A DNA stretch of 64,000 nucleotides from positions 744,001-808,000 of the forward strand of contig OZ220199.1 of the NCBI GenBank assembly GCA_964291505.2, given 5' to 3'. Made by a program: the position numbers and the translations under genes. Below the pieces are notes generated by a model, which worked only from the letters and a program-made list of their open reading frames with translations, searched no databases and was not told where the DNA came from. Shown piece after piece: positions 16,601 through 31,600 of the stretch. How positions within the stretch are numbered: the first letter of the stretch is position 1; every line of letters starts with the position of its first letter. This DNA is from Kistimonas sp964291505. GTDB lineage: Bacteria; Pseudomonadota; Gammaproteobacteria; Pseudomonadales; Endozoicomonadaceae.

Positions 16601-19600
16601 ATTGATATCAAAACTCTTCACATACGTTGGGGAATCGAAATTCACCGAGCTTAGGCCATTATCATCGTTGTCAAACGCCCAGAGGTGTCCCCCTCCATCA
16701 GTGCTGTGAGTAAAATCGGTGTCTGTCAATCCATCAGAGCTAAATGAATCAAAGGTGTACGTGGTTTCCGGGTCGTTTGATGCTGTATAAAGATCACCTT
16801 CAACCGTTGGCGCGTCATTCACAGCATCCACATTCAGCGTCATGGTTTGTGCCGCGCTTTCCAGCGAACCATCACTGACCGTGAAATCAAAACTGGCGTA
16901 ATCGGCACCATTGGCATTCGCTGCTGGCGTGAAGACCAGGTTCGGGATATCCGCCGCAGTAATGACCTGACTCGCGGTCACTGCGGTGCCATTGAGCGTG
17001 AGGCTGCCCGCCGTCGGTAATTGTGTGACCTTGATAGAATGCAGCGAATCGCCATCGCCGTCACTGAAGCCAAACTCACTGGCTGAGAATGTATGACTAC
17101 TGTCTTCGTCCAGTGATACCGTGTTGTCGGCAGCGGTCGGCGTGTCATCCACAGCAGTGACATTGATATTCAGGGTTTCAGCCGCACTTTCAGCGCTACC
17201 ATCACTGACCTTGAACTCAATGCTGGCATAGCCATTACCATTGGCATTGGCTGCAGGCGTGAAGACCAGATTCGGGATATCCGCTGCTGGAATCTGCTGA
17301 TCAGCAGTAACCGCTGTACCATCCAGTGTCAGACTACCGGCCGCAGGCAGCTGGGTGATTTTGACATAGGCCAGTGAGTCACCATCTGCATCGTTAAAGC
17401 CGAAATCAGACACAGCAAACGTGTGACTGTTATCTTCATCAATGGTAAGACCGGAGGGTTCTCCGCCGGTAACCAGGTTATCAATACTGGGGTAAAAGTT
17501 ACCGCTCAAGTCACTGAACCTTAACTCTGTGACATTCCCCACACCGACAGAGACATTTTGCCAGTTACTCCAGTCAGTATTCCCGCTTAAATCAAGCGTC
17601 GTACTCCAAAGTTCTGTGCTTCCGTTAAACGCCTTAATCGTAACCATGGCATTTGTCGGGGCAGAGAATCCTTCCCATGGCAATGCGTTCATCTCAAAAC
17701 TTTTCACATAGGTGGGAGAGTCAAACGTCAGTGATCGGTCATCTGCGGCATTCGAAGCGTACGAATAAAGGTGACCTCCACCGGTTGTGTTTTGAGAGAA
17801 GTTTGTCTGTGTTATTCCTGCAGTGGTGAAAGAGTCAAAGGTATACGTGGTTTCTGGCGATGAGTCTCCAAAGAGATCCCCAGATATCGTCGGCGCAGCG
17901 TTGACTTCATTCACATTGAACGTCATGGTCGCTGACGCACTTTCCTGGCTGCCGTCACTGACCGTGAAGGTAAAGTTCGCGTAATTCGTCCCATCCGTAT
18001 CGGCATCCGGTGTGAAGACCAGGTTTGGAATATCCGCCGCAGTGATGACCTGGTTAGCCGTAACCGCCGAACCATTGAGTGTCAAGCTACCGGCGGCCGG
18101 CAGCTGGGTGATCTTGATGGATGACAGGCTGTCGCCATCTGCATCAGAGAATGTGAAATCACTGACGCTGAAGGTGTGGCTGTCATTTTCATTCAATGTC
18201 ACGGTATCGGCAGCCGTTGTCGGTGCATCGTTCACCGATGTGACATTGAAACTCAGGGTTTCTGCGGCGCTCTCTGCCGTACCGTCACTGACCTTGAACT
18301 GGATATTCGCGTAGCCGTCACCATTGGCATCAGCCGCAGGAGTAAAGACAAGATTCGGGATATCGGATGCTGAGATCTGCTGGTCAACAGTGACCGCCGT
18401 GCCACTCAATGTCAGGCTGCCAGCCGCTGGAAGCTGGGTAATTTTGACATAAGACAGTGAATCACCATCAATATCATTGAAACCAAAATCAGCAACGGCA
18501 AAGGTATGACTGCTGTCTTCATCAAGGGTAATACCGGTACTGCTCGACTCTCCCCCAATGATGAGGTTATCAATACTGGGGCGCAGATTAGAGGAGCCAC
18601 CCGTGTTAGCAAGAACTTTAAGTTCAGTAATACTCCCTGTTTCGACAGACACCGTCGCCCAGTTATTCCAGTCAAAGTGATTCGTTAAATCAACAGTCTC
18701 ACTCCAGACTTCAGTGCTACCGTTATACGCTTTTATTGTCACGGATTTATTTGACGGGTTGGATGAAGCTCCCTCCTGGAAAAGCGGATTAATATCAAAG
18801 CTCTTCACATAAGTCGGTGAAGAGAATGTTATTGAACTGTCCCTGTCAAAATTATTGGCATAAATATGCCCACCACCGGTCGAGTTGAAGTAAAAGTTAT
18901 CCTGAGTCAGTCCATGATTTGAGCTGTCAAATGTATAAGTTGTTTCCGGTGACGATGATGAGCTGTGCGCACCAAAACTGTCTCCTTCCACCGTAGGCGC
19001 ATCATTCACCGCATCCACATTCAGCGTCATGGTTTCGGCTGCACTTTCCACCGTTCCATCACTGACAGTGAATTCAAAGCTCGCATAACCGGCACCATTG
19101 GCATTCGCTGCAGGGGTGAAAACCAGGTTCGGAATATCCGCTGCTGTAATCACCTGATTGGCAGTCACTGCTGAACCATTGAGTGCAAGACTGCCCGCCG
19201 CTGGTAACTGGGTAATCTTGATGGATGAAAGGCTATCCCCATCTCCGTCAGAGAATGAAAAGTCACTGACGCTGAAGGTATGGCTGTCATCTTCGTCCAA
19301 TGTCACCGTATTCGCAGCCGTTGTTGGCGCATCGTTCACCGATGTGACACTGATATTGAGGGTTTCAGCATCACTTTCCGCCGTACCGTCACTGACCTTG
19401 AACTGGATATTGGCGTAGCCGTCACCATGGGCGTTAGCCGCCGGTGTAAAGACAAGATTCGGAATATCGGAGGCTGAAATCTGCTGATCAACAGTAACCG
19501 CTGAGCCACTCAGTGTCAGACTGCCCGCTGCCGGCAGCTGGGTGATCTTAACGTAAGAGAGTGAGTCACCATCCGTATCGGTAAAGCCAAAATCAGACAC

Positions 19601-22600
19601 CGAGAATGTATGGCTGCTGTCCTCATCAATCGTCAGGCCAGAGGGCTCTCCACCGGTAATCAGATTGTCAATACTGGGATAAAAATTCCCACTCAAGTCA
19701 CTGAATCTCAACTCTGTGACGTTACCAATATCAAGAGAGATGGTTTTCCAGTTACTCCAGTCAGCATGACTGCTTAAATCAAGCGTCGTACTCCAGAGTT
19801 CTGTTGTTCCGTTAAACGCTTTCACCGTTACCGCTGCATTTGCCGGGGCAGAGAATCCTTCATACGGCAGCGCGTTCATGTCAAAGCTTTTCACATAGGT
19901 TGGCGTATCAAACGTCAGCGATCGGTCATCCGTGTATGTCGAAGCGTAGGTATAGAGATGTCCCCCACCGGTTGTGTTGTGAGAGAAGTTTGTCTGTGTC
20001 AATCCAGCGGAGGTGCTCGTGTCAAAGGTGTACGTGGTTTCTGCTGATGGAGAATAAAAATCTCCCTCGACCGTCGGCGCATCATTGACAGCATCAACAT
20101 TCAAGGTCATTGTTTCCGCCACACCTTCCAACGTACCGTCACTGACCGTGAATTCAAAACTGGCGTAACCGGCACCGTTAGCGTTGGCATCTGGTGTAAA
20201 GACCAGGTTTGGAATGTCCGCCGCCGTAATAACCTGATTGGCCGTCACGGCAGTCCCACTTAGCGTCAGGCTTCCGGCCGCTGGCAACTGGGTAACCTTG
20301 ATGGAATGCAGGGCATCACCCTCAGCATCACTAAAGCCGAATTCACTGGCAGCGAAGGTATGGCTGCCATCTTCATCCAATGTGACTGAGCTGTCTGTCG
20401 CCGTCGGCGCGTCATTCACGGCTGTTACGTTAAATGTCAGCGTCTCAGACGCACTTTCTGCTGTCCCGTCACTGACCTTGAACGCAAAGCTGGCATAGTT
20501 TTGACCATTGGCATCGGTTGCCGGAGTAAAGACCAGGTTCGGAATATCGGCGGCAGATACCTGCTGATCAACCGTGACCGCTGTGCCATTTAATGCCAGG
20601 GTGCCCGCTGCCGGGAGCTGTGTGATTTTGACGTAAGAGAGTGAATCTCCGTCCACATCACTGAATCCGAAATCGGACACGGAGAACGTATGGCTGGCAT
20701 CCTCATTAATGGTAAATCCGTTAACCGTTACATCATCCAGAATGATGACATTATCAATACTCGGCTCAAGGAAGTTATTGTTACGTTCAAAAATAATGGT
20801 TTTGACATCGTCCGTTTCTACAGACACATAAAGCCAGTTGTCCCACGTGTTATAGTCGGAAAGGTCAACCGTCTGGCTCCAGACTTCCTGACTGTTTTCA
20901 TCATACCCTTTCATCACCAGTGGCCCATCGCCGGGCCACTGGTCATTCGACCGGTTCATCGCATTCAGCGAAAAGCCCTTGAGGTATTTGGGATCCGAGA
21001 AACTCATTGCGGCATTACTGGTACTGCTGTAGACATGCAGATGCCCACCGCCCATGCTGGACCACATCATATTACCGGTGGATACACCAAGGTCACTCGA
21101 ACTATCAAACGACAGAGTCGTTTCGGTCTCAATCTGAATCGTATTGGTTGTTGTGGTGATGGTCGGCGCATCATTGATGGCATCCACATTCAGAGTCAGC
21201 GTCTGCGATGCGCTTTCCTCAGTACCGTCACTGACAGTGAAATCAAAACTGGCGTATCCGGTACCATTGGCATCGGCAGCAGGCGTGAAGACCAGGTTCG
21301 GGATATCTGCCGCATTAATGACCTGATTCGCTGTGACAGCAGAGCCACTGAGGGCAAGACTACCAGCAGCAGGTAACTGAGTAATTTTGATGGATGACAG
21401 CGAATCACCGGCATCGGCATCACTAAAGCCAAATTCACTGGCGGCGAAGGTATGACTGTCGTCTTCGTCCAGGGTCACGGTGTTGTCTGCCCCTGTCGGC
21501 GCGTCATTCACCGCATCCACATTCAACGTGAGGGTCTGGGCCTCACTTTCCAGCGAACCGTCGCTGACCGTGAAATCAAAGCTGGCGTAACCGTCGCCGT
21601 TAGCATTGGCGACCGGTGTGAAGACAAGATTCGGGATATCTGCCGCCGCAATAACCTGATTAGCCGTCACAGCCGTTCCATTCAGCGCAAGGCTACCGGC
21701 CGCTGGCAGCTGGGTAATCTTAATGGAGTGCAGGCTATCACCAACATCACCATCACTGAAACCGAACTCACTGGCCGCAAAGGTATGACTGGCATCCTCA
21801 TTCAATGTCACCGTATTGTCTGACGCTGTGGGGGCATGATCCACATTGCTGACATTGAACGCGATGGACTGCTGACCACTCTCCAATTCACCATCATTGA
21901 CGGTATATTGCAGGCTGGCATAGCCATGTCCGGATTCACCGGCTACCGGCGTAAAGACCAGGTTGGGAATATCCGCTGCAGTAATGACCTGATTCTCAGT
22001 CACAGCGGTGCCATTCAAGGTCAGGCTTCCCTTCGTGGGCAACTGCGTGATTTTTATCGATTCAAGGCTGTCGCCAGCATCGACATCGGTAAACCCGAAG
22101 TCTGATGCCGTAAATGTATGACTGTCGTCTTCAGCAACGGTGAAACCAAAGGTGTCTTTGTAGATAACAACATTATCAATACTGAAGTGCCAGTACGATG
22201 ATTCCTGACTGACGACCTTTATCGCCGTAATATCATCCGCTTCTACCGATACGTGGTACCAGTTGTCCCAGTCCTGATGGACACTCAGATCTACAATCTG
22301 ATCCAGCACCACTGTAGAGCCACTCATCACCTGAATTCTTACTTCACCAGCACTCGAGCTAACACTATCACTGTGATAAGAGAGGCCATTGAGATCAAAC
22401 CCATCCACATACGTCGGGGAATCAAACGTGATGGTCGGATCAGCACTGGTTAAGTGGCTGTCGTAATAATGGCCACCACTCGTCGTGGAATAATAGAAGC
22501 CACTAGTAGTGATCCCTTCAGTACTGGAAGAACTGAAGTCGAGTACAGCCCTGTCAGCAGGGATCTGTGAGCCTTCTGTAATGGTTGGCGCATCATTAAT

Positions 22601-25600
22601 CGCGTTGACATCCAGTGTCATCGTCTGTGCTGCGCTGGCCAATCCACCGCTATCAATCACTGAGAAATCAAAGCTGCTATAGCCGCTGCCATTGGCATCC
22701 GCCGCTGGCGTAAAGACCAGGTTGGGAATATTCGCAGCCGATATCACCTGGTTAGCGGATACCGCCCATCCATTCAGTGTCAGGGTACCCTCTGCGGGTA
22801 ACTGGGTGATTCTGATAGAGGCCAGAGAGTCACCTGTATCAATATCGCTGAACCCAAATTCGCTGGCGGCAAAGGTATGACTGTTGTCCTCATCCATCGA
22901 CACGGTATTGTCAGAGGATGTCGGCGCATCATTGACCGCTGCGATATTGAAGGTAAAGGTTTCTTCTGCACTTTCCAGGTTACCATCGCTGACCTTATAG
23001 CTCAGGGTCGCATAATCATTGCCATTGACGTTAGCAGCAGGTGCAAAGACCAGGTTTGGAATATCTGCCGCAGCAATGACCTGATCAGCAACGACAGCTG
23101 CCCCATTGAGCAACAGGGTTCCGGCAGCAGGCAGCTGCGTAATTTTCACAGACGCCAGGGAATCACCATCAACATCTGTGAAACCGAAATCAGCCTCACT
23201 GAAGGTATGGCTGGCATCCTCATCAATCGTGAAGATATCCTTCTGCGAGGTTTGAACAGTCAGATTGTTAATGGCCCACTGATCATCCGTCACCCAGCCT
23301 GCATGGTAGGGCTGTGCAATCCTGAACTGGATATCCGGCGCCTGCAAATCACCCGTTAATTCTTGGGTTACCGTGTTCCAACTCTGGAACTGGTTAATGG
23401 AATAGCTTGTGTGGGTTGTCCATGTAGCGCCATTGTCTGTTGAGTATTGAAGCTCAACCTGTTCGTTTGATCGGGCTTCATCATCACTGTTCGAGTACTG
23501 CCGGTACATCAGATCGAACGACAGCGTTCCTCCAAAGCTGGCATCGAAACTATCAGTGGTCACAGCACGTGTGTTGTGATTACTGAACAGCAGGAAGCTG
23601 CCATCGGCGCCTGGGAAATTGCTGCTGGTGCTGATACTACCGTTCTCGACAGTCAGGTTGGCCGTACTGCCATCATCAAAACCCCAGGATTCTGTCTTCG
23701 CGACCAGATCCGTTTCCGGCGCATCATTCACTGCATCGACATTGAACGTGATGCTATGTTCCACACTGCTCAAGGAGCCATCACTGACCGTGAAACGCAG
23801 ATCCGCGTACCCTGCCCCATTTGCATCCGCTGCTGGCGTAAAGACCAGGTTTGTAATATCGGCAGCGGTAATATCCTGATTGGCCGTTACATCAGTGCCA
23901 TTAAGGGTCAGGCTACCGGCAGAAGGTAACTGGGTGATCCGCACAGAGACCGGGTTGTTCCCTGCTTCCACATCACTGAATCCGAATTCACTGACAGCAA
24001 AGGTATGACTGCCATCTTCATCCAGTGAAACGGTGTTATCTGCCGCTGTTGGCCGATCGTTCACGGCATTGACATCGAGAGTAATGGTATGTGCCGCACT
24101 CTCCAGCCCGCCACCATCAGTAACGGTGAACTTCAGGTTGGCATAACCACTGCCATTAGCATTGGCTACCGGTGTGAAGACCAGGTTTGAAATATCCGTT
24201 GCGGTAATCACCTGATTGGCAGTCACCGCCGTGCCATTCAGGGTCAGGCTGCCCGCCGTTGGCAATTCGGTAATCTTGACCGAGGCCAGCGTATCCCCGG
24301 CATCCACATCCGTGAAACCAAACTCACTGGCAGCAAAGGTGTGACTGTTGTCTTCATTCATCGACACCGTATTATCCGACGCTGTCGGTGCATGATTCAC
24401 ATGGTTGACATTAAAGGCGATGGACTGTGGGTTACTCTCCGCTTCACCATCGCTGACAGTGTATTGCAGGCTGGCGTAAGCACGCCCAAATTCACCGGTA
24501 TCCGGTGTGAATACCAGATTGGGAATATCATCGACATCAATCACCTGGTTCGCAGTAACCGCCGTCCCGTCCAGGGTCAGGCTACCATTGCCCGGTAACT
24601 GGGTAATCTTGATCGATTCAAGGGCATCACCGGCATCCACGTCCGAGAATCCAAAGTCAGATGCGGAGAACGTATGGTTTCCATCTTCGTTGACGGTGAA
24701 ACCGTAAACATCCTCGTATATCGTCACATTGTCGATACTGGGAACCATGTACGCGGTATGTCCATCCGGATTCTGGATCCGTATCTCAGTGACATCATCC
24801 GCTTCTACAGAGATATAAAGCCACTCGTTCCAGTCATCATAATTGCTCAGATCAATGACACTGCTCCAGACTTCGGTACTGCCACTCATGATCTGCACCG
24901 TCACACTGGATGGATCACCGGAACCGGTGTAGTCAGACCAGGGGTCACCATTCAATTCAAACCCTTTCAGGTGGGTGGGTGAATCAAATGTCATGGAGCC
25001 GTAAGTACTGAAATTATTGTTGTAATAATGACCGCCGCCACGAGAGGTCCAGCTGAGATTACTGGTTGAAACGCCGGTGTTTCCGGAATCATTGAAATCC
25101 AGCACTTTTTCCTGGGATGCGTTCAGTGCACCTGCCGTGATGGTCGGCGCGTCATTCACCGCCGTCACATCCAGCGTCATGGTCTGGGCCGCACTGGCTA
25201 AACCACCACTGTCGATAACAGAGAACTGGAAGCTGCTGTAGTCATCACCATTCGCATCAGCGGCAGGCGTAAAGACCAAGTTTGAAATATTAGCGGCAGA
25301 GATCGTCTGATTAGCGGTGACCGCACTGCCATTCAACGTCAGGGTGCCATTCGCCGGTAATTGCGTGATTTTGATGGAAGCCAGCGCATCACCGGCATCA
25401 ATATCCGTGAATCCAAACTCACTCGCCGCAAACGTATGACTGTCATCCTCATCCATCGACACGGTATTGTCAGATGCTGTCGGCGCATCATTTTCTGCGG
25501 TGACATTAAATGTCAGCGTTGCTGGTGTACTCTCATCCTCTCCATCACTGACGGTGTATTGCAGTGTGGCGTAACCCGTACCATTTTCATCGGTCGTTGG

Positions 25601-28600
25601 AGTAAAGACCAGGTTCGGGATATCGGCAGCGGCAATCACCTGGTTGGCGGTGACGGCTGCACCATCCAACGTGAGTGTGCCTGCCGAAGGTAACTGGGTA
25701 ATTTTGACCGAATGCAGGCTATCACCTACATCGGTATCGCTAAAGCTGAAGTCCGATTCGCTAAAAGTATGGCTGCCATCTTCAGCGATGGTGAATGTAT
25801 CCTCTGGCACGATTGAGATCGACAGATCGTCAATCGCCCAGTTGTCATAGGTGACGCCGCCATGGGCTGACTGGATAATTCGGAACTGAATACTTGAAGC
25901 CTGCAGATTGCCAGACAGTGATTCATTTACGGTATTCCAGTTCTGATGCTGGTTAAGCGCATACGTTGCATGCGTCGACCAGTTTGCCCCACCATCTGTC
26001 GAGTACTGCAGGGAGACTTCATCACCCGCATCCAGTGTTTCTCCTACCCCATTACTGCCGCTCGCATAAATGAGATCAAACGACAGGGAGCCACCGGAAC
26101 TGGTATCCATAACCTCCGTGGTCACTGCGCGTGTTCCTGTCCCGGTGAAGCTCAGTACATTTCCATCAGAACCTGCAACCTGACTGCTTATTGCGCCATT
26201 TGCCAGTGTTAAGTTATCGGTTGAATTATCGTTAAAACTCCACGAGTGTTCTTCGGTCAATTGTGTTTCCGGTGCATCATTGACCGAGTCCACGTTCAGT
26301 GTGATCGTCTGTACACCACTGTCCTCGCTGCCATCACTGACCGTGAATTTGAAGTTGGCATAACTACTACCACTGGCATCCGCTTCCGGCGTGAAGACCA
26401 GATTGGGAATATCTGCTGCGGCAATCACCTGATTGGCCGTAACAGCGGAGCCACTCAAGGTCAGGCTACCGGCACCTGGCAACTGGGTAATCTTGATAGA
26501 TGACAGACTGTCACCGGCATCCACATCACTGAACCCGAACTCATTGGCCGTAAAGGTATGGCTGCCATCCTCATCCAGCGAAACCGTATTATCAGACGCC
26601 GTGGGCGCTTCATTGGCATTCGCCACGGTAATGGCAATATCCTGCTCTGAACTCAAGCCACCGGCATCCACAACACGTACCCGCACGGTATGGGACGTTG
26701 CGGTTTCAAAGTCCAGCAGAGAACTGTTTGCCACCGTGATGGTTCCGGTATTGCTGTCGATAGTAAACCGGCCGCCAGCATCATTCACCAGGGAATAGGT
26801 TAAGGTGTCGCTGGTATCCACATCCGTGGCGACAGCTTTACCGACTACCGTTCCATTCGCCGCGCTTTCACTGACTCTATTACCACTGAGATCCAACGTG
26901 GTGCTATAGACATCACTATCCGTACCATGATCCGACGTCCAGGTAATCAGCAGTTCGCCACTGGCCAACTGGGTCACCTCCGGATCGGATTGATTACCCG
27001 TGGTTGTGGTATTGATCTGGATTTCGTCAGTAAGCGCATTACCTGTCGCATCAAAGTGGCGACCATAAATGCCCTGCCCATCGCCATCCTGGCCATCTGA
27101 GCGCCAGACCACGAAGAAACTGCCGTCAGCCAAGGGTTCTATGGTGACATCCGCCTGGGTACCGTCAGTGGTTGTATTGATTCTGACAGGAGTTCCACTC
27201 TCTGTGCCTGTGCTGCTCCAGCGCTGGACGTACAGATCATCACCGCTTTGATAGGCGGTCACCAGCTCACCACTGTCGAGGACTTCAATGTCTACATTTT
27301 TGTCGTTAGCGGGTGCAGCATCACCATAACTGACAGGTCCTGCAACACTGTTACCACTGGCGTCATAGATTCTGAAGGAGGCTGAATCACTACCAGTCCC
27401 CGTTCCCCGCCAGGTTACGGCAAAACCACCATTATCAAGGGCAACGATATCCTGTGCTCCATTGCCCCAGCCATCAACACTGCCAACCACAATATCACTG
27501 GTTTCAGTGCCGCTGGCGTTGTATATCTTCACATGTACATTAAATGAATCACTGGAGTCGTAATATGCTGTCGCAAACTGATTACCGCTTAGCGCGACCA
27601 GCTTTGTCAGATACTGGTGGTCGCCGCCAAGATTGAATTCACTTTTGATTTCTGTGCCATTCTGATCAAAAACACGCATGTGAGCGCGGTTATAGGTCAT
27701 TGACTTGAATAAATCCCAAGCAACGGCAAAATTACCATTATCCAATACAGCAATTTCTGGTTTGCCCAAACCCTGATCACTACCCGGATTCGTTTCATTA
27801 ACCTGAATTTCAGAACCATCTGGCAGCTGTGCCCGAATCGTACCGGTACTACTCTCCGCAGAGTACCAGGCAGTAATCGCACCAGTGGGAGTGTTGTCAG
27901 AATGTGCCTTGGACTGCTCTCCTGTCGTAACCGTAGTATTGAATCTGGTTTCAGCGTTGACTTCGGGATTCAGTGACGTCTCAAGCACTGGGGCATCATT
28001 CACCGCATCCACATTGAGCGTGATGGTCTGAGCAGCACTCTCCATACCACCACTGTCAATCACCGCGAACTGGAAGCTGGCATAACTGGCACCATTGGCA
28101 TTGGCTGCCGGTGTGAACACAAGATTCGGGATATCAGCAGCCGCAATCACCTGGTTGGCGGTGACGGCTGTGCCATTCAAGGTCAGGCTTCCAGCGCCGG
28201 GCAATTGGGTCACTTTCACCGACACCATCGTATCGCCGGCATCGCTGTCGCTGAAGCCAAACTCTGTGGCGGTAAAGGTATGGGTGCTGTCTTCATCCAG
28301 TGTCAACGTATTATCTGACGCTGTCGGCGCGGTATTGGCCGCTATGTTGATATTCAACGTCGCGGTGCTGGTATCTGTGCCGTCGGATACCTCATAGCTG
28401 AAGGAATCAGCGCCCAGCAGTTTGACTTCGTTATCTGTCAACGCGCGATTGTAGATCCGCGCTTCATCAATTTGTCCGTGGAAGTTATGGGTTCCTGTGG
28501 TGAGATCCCCTGTGTGAATCTGGGTGGTTACGTTCACACCACCAAAGGCTGCTTCATCACCGTGCTGATAGACTCCCTCTCCGGAGCCACTCGCAAACAC

Positions 28601-31600
28601 TGAGCCATCCAGATAACCTTTCAGTGATCCGGCATCGCCATCCAACACTAGAGAGACGTGATGCCAGTCATTGTCACTGGCATCCAGCGAGGTATTCAGG
28701 AAGGTGCCGCTCCAGCTGGTGCTCTCGCTCCATGCCCCTACATACAGTTGCCCTTCATGGATATAAATCGAGAAGCCATTCGTGGTTCCCCCCTCCTCAT
28801 AGAGAATCTGGGTGCCACTCAAATCATTATCAGGATCGACTTTGAAGGAGAAGCTGATCGTGCGTTCGTCGATGCTGCCGCTGTAGGTGTTGATCTCCGT
28901 GGAATCAGCCACTGTGACCATGTCACCATCGCCATCCAGACTGACGGCATTACCTTTCACACCACCACTGCCAAAAGCAGCATCGCCCGTCAGAACCCCA
29001 TTGGTCGCCTCGGCATCGTCCGGCGCTGAATCCTCGGCGGACGTACCGCTGCTTTCATCAAAGTTCCATTCTGCCACCAGGCCGGTATGCAGATCAGCAG
29101 AGGCATAGCTCGAATCCAGTGTGTAGGACCAGGTACCATCTGCGGCGATACTTAAGGTACCGAATTCACCCGTAATATCCGTACTGCCAGATGCGGAAAC
29201 AGCCTGCCCGTTGATAGAGGTGACCGTCAGGGTATCCCCTTCAACATCACTGTCATTATTGAGCACATTGCCCGTTGCAGTGGAAAGATGATTCGCCGTC
29301 GCGGATTCATCCTGCAGGTCTGGCGCATCATTGACTGCCGTAACATCGAACGTCAGCGTTTGTTCGGCACTGTTCAGCGAGCCGTCGCTGACGGTGAACT
29401 TAAGATCGGCATACCCGGTGCCATTGGCATTGGCTGCTGGTGCGAATAGCAGGTTAGGAATGTCGTCAGCATCAATGACCTGATTCGCCGTTACCGCAAC
29501 ACCATTCAGTGTCAGGCTACCGGCTGCCGGTAGCTGGGTAATCTTGACGGACTGCAGTGTGTCGCCAGTATCAACATCGGCAAACCCAAAGTCACTGGCT
29601 GCAAACGTATGACTGCCATCCTCATCCAGAGTCACCGTGTCGTCCGATGCGGTCGGCGCATCATTGACCCTGTTCACATCAATGTTCATGGTCTGAACAG
29701 TACTATCGAGCGAACCATCACTGACCGTAAACTGCAGGCTGCTGTAACCAACACCATTGGCATTGGCTGCCGGGGTGAAAACAAGATTGGGAATATCTGC
29801 CGCGGCAATCGCCTGGTTAGCTGTTACAGCCACACCATTCAGAGTCAATGAACCTGTAGCGGGTACCTGGGTAATCGTCACGGAATGCAGAGCATCACCA
29901 TCCACATCGGCAAACCCAAAGTCGCTGGCCGCAAACGTATGACTGCCATCTTCATCCGCCGTTACACTGAAACGGGAAATCTCAAGGTTATCAATTGATG
30001 GCCATAACGCGGAACCGGGTGCCATAAATCGTAACTCGGTGACATTTTCAACATCGACATTGACATGTAACCAATTATCCCAGCTCATATAGTCGGTGAG
30101 ATCTACCGTTGTACTCCAGACCTCCGTACTACCACTGAACGCTTTAATGGTGAACTCATCCGTTGGATGACTCCGTCCTTGATCATCCACATAGTCTTGC
30201 CAGGGGAGTCCATTAAGATCAAAACCTTTAACATGCGTGGGTGTTGGGAAAGTAATAGAATCATCTGAGCCATAGGTTTGAGCAAACAGATGACCGCCCC
30301 CGGTTGTGGCGGTTTTCATGTCACCGCCAAGCGTCACACCAGGATTACTCTTATCATCAAAAGTGAGTGTCGTGGTGGGCGGTACAGGTACCGGCGCATC
30401 ATTCACCGCTGTGACATCAAACGTCATTGTCTGTGCCGCACTTTCCAGCGAACCATCACTGACGGTGAATTGGAAATCCGCATAACCGGTGCCATTTGCA
30501 TCCGCTGCCGGTGTAAATACCAGATTGGAAATATCTGCAGCAGCAATCACTTGGTTGGCAGTCACTGCAACGCCATTGAGCATCAGGCTGCCAGCCGATG
30601 GCAGCTGCGTGATTTTGACAGAATGCAGGGTATCGCCGGCATCAATATCATTAAAACCAAATTCAGTGGCCGAGAACGTATGGCTGTCATCTTCGTCCAG
30701 GGTCACGGTATTGTCTGAGGCCGTCGGCGCATCATTGACGGCTGACACATCAATATTCAGTGTTTGTACACTGCTCTCCAGCGAACCATCGCTCACCTTG
30801 TACTGGAGATTCACATAATCCACACCATTGGCATTCGCTGGCGGGGTATAAACCAGGTTAGCGATGTCGGCGGCTGCAACGCTCTGGTTGGCCGTCACCG
30901 CCGTACCATTCAGTGTTAACGAGCCGGTTGCCGGCAGTTGGGTAATAATGACTGAATCCAGTGCATCGCCATCAATATCATTAAAACCAAAGTCATTACT
31001 GCTAAAGGTATGGCTGCCGTCTTCATCAAGTACCACACCGCGGACAATGGCCAGATTATCAATACTGGGCCAAAGGTTCGTATGTGCGCCTGGGGCTTCG
31101 AATCGAAGCTCGGTCACATTATCAACATCGACATCAACATGGAGCCAGTTCTCCCAGTCCATGTAGTTTTCCACGTTCACTGTGGTAGACCAGACTTCCG
31201 TCGTGCCATTGAACGCCTTGATTGTGAACTCATACGTCTGGGGCTGTTTGTCCTGGCTATGAACATAGCCTTCCCGTGACAAGCCATTCAGGTCGAACCC
31301 TTTAATATGGGTCGGTGTTGAGAAGTAAATGGAATCATCCGTACCATCAAAGTTGGCAAACATATGTCCACCGCTGGAACCTGTGCGATGGGTAAGGTGC
31401 TCACTGAACGTCACGCCAGGGATATTACTGTCGTCAAAATTAAGAACGGTGACCGCTTCCGGGGCATCATTCACGGCATCAACATTGAACGTGATCGTTT
31501 GTGCTGCACTCTCCAGACCACCGCTGTCCGTTACCGTGAACTGAAGGTCGGCATAACTGGCACCATTGGCATTGGCTGCTGGGGTAAAGACCAGATTAGT

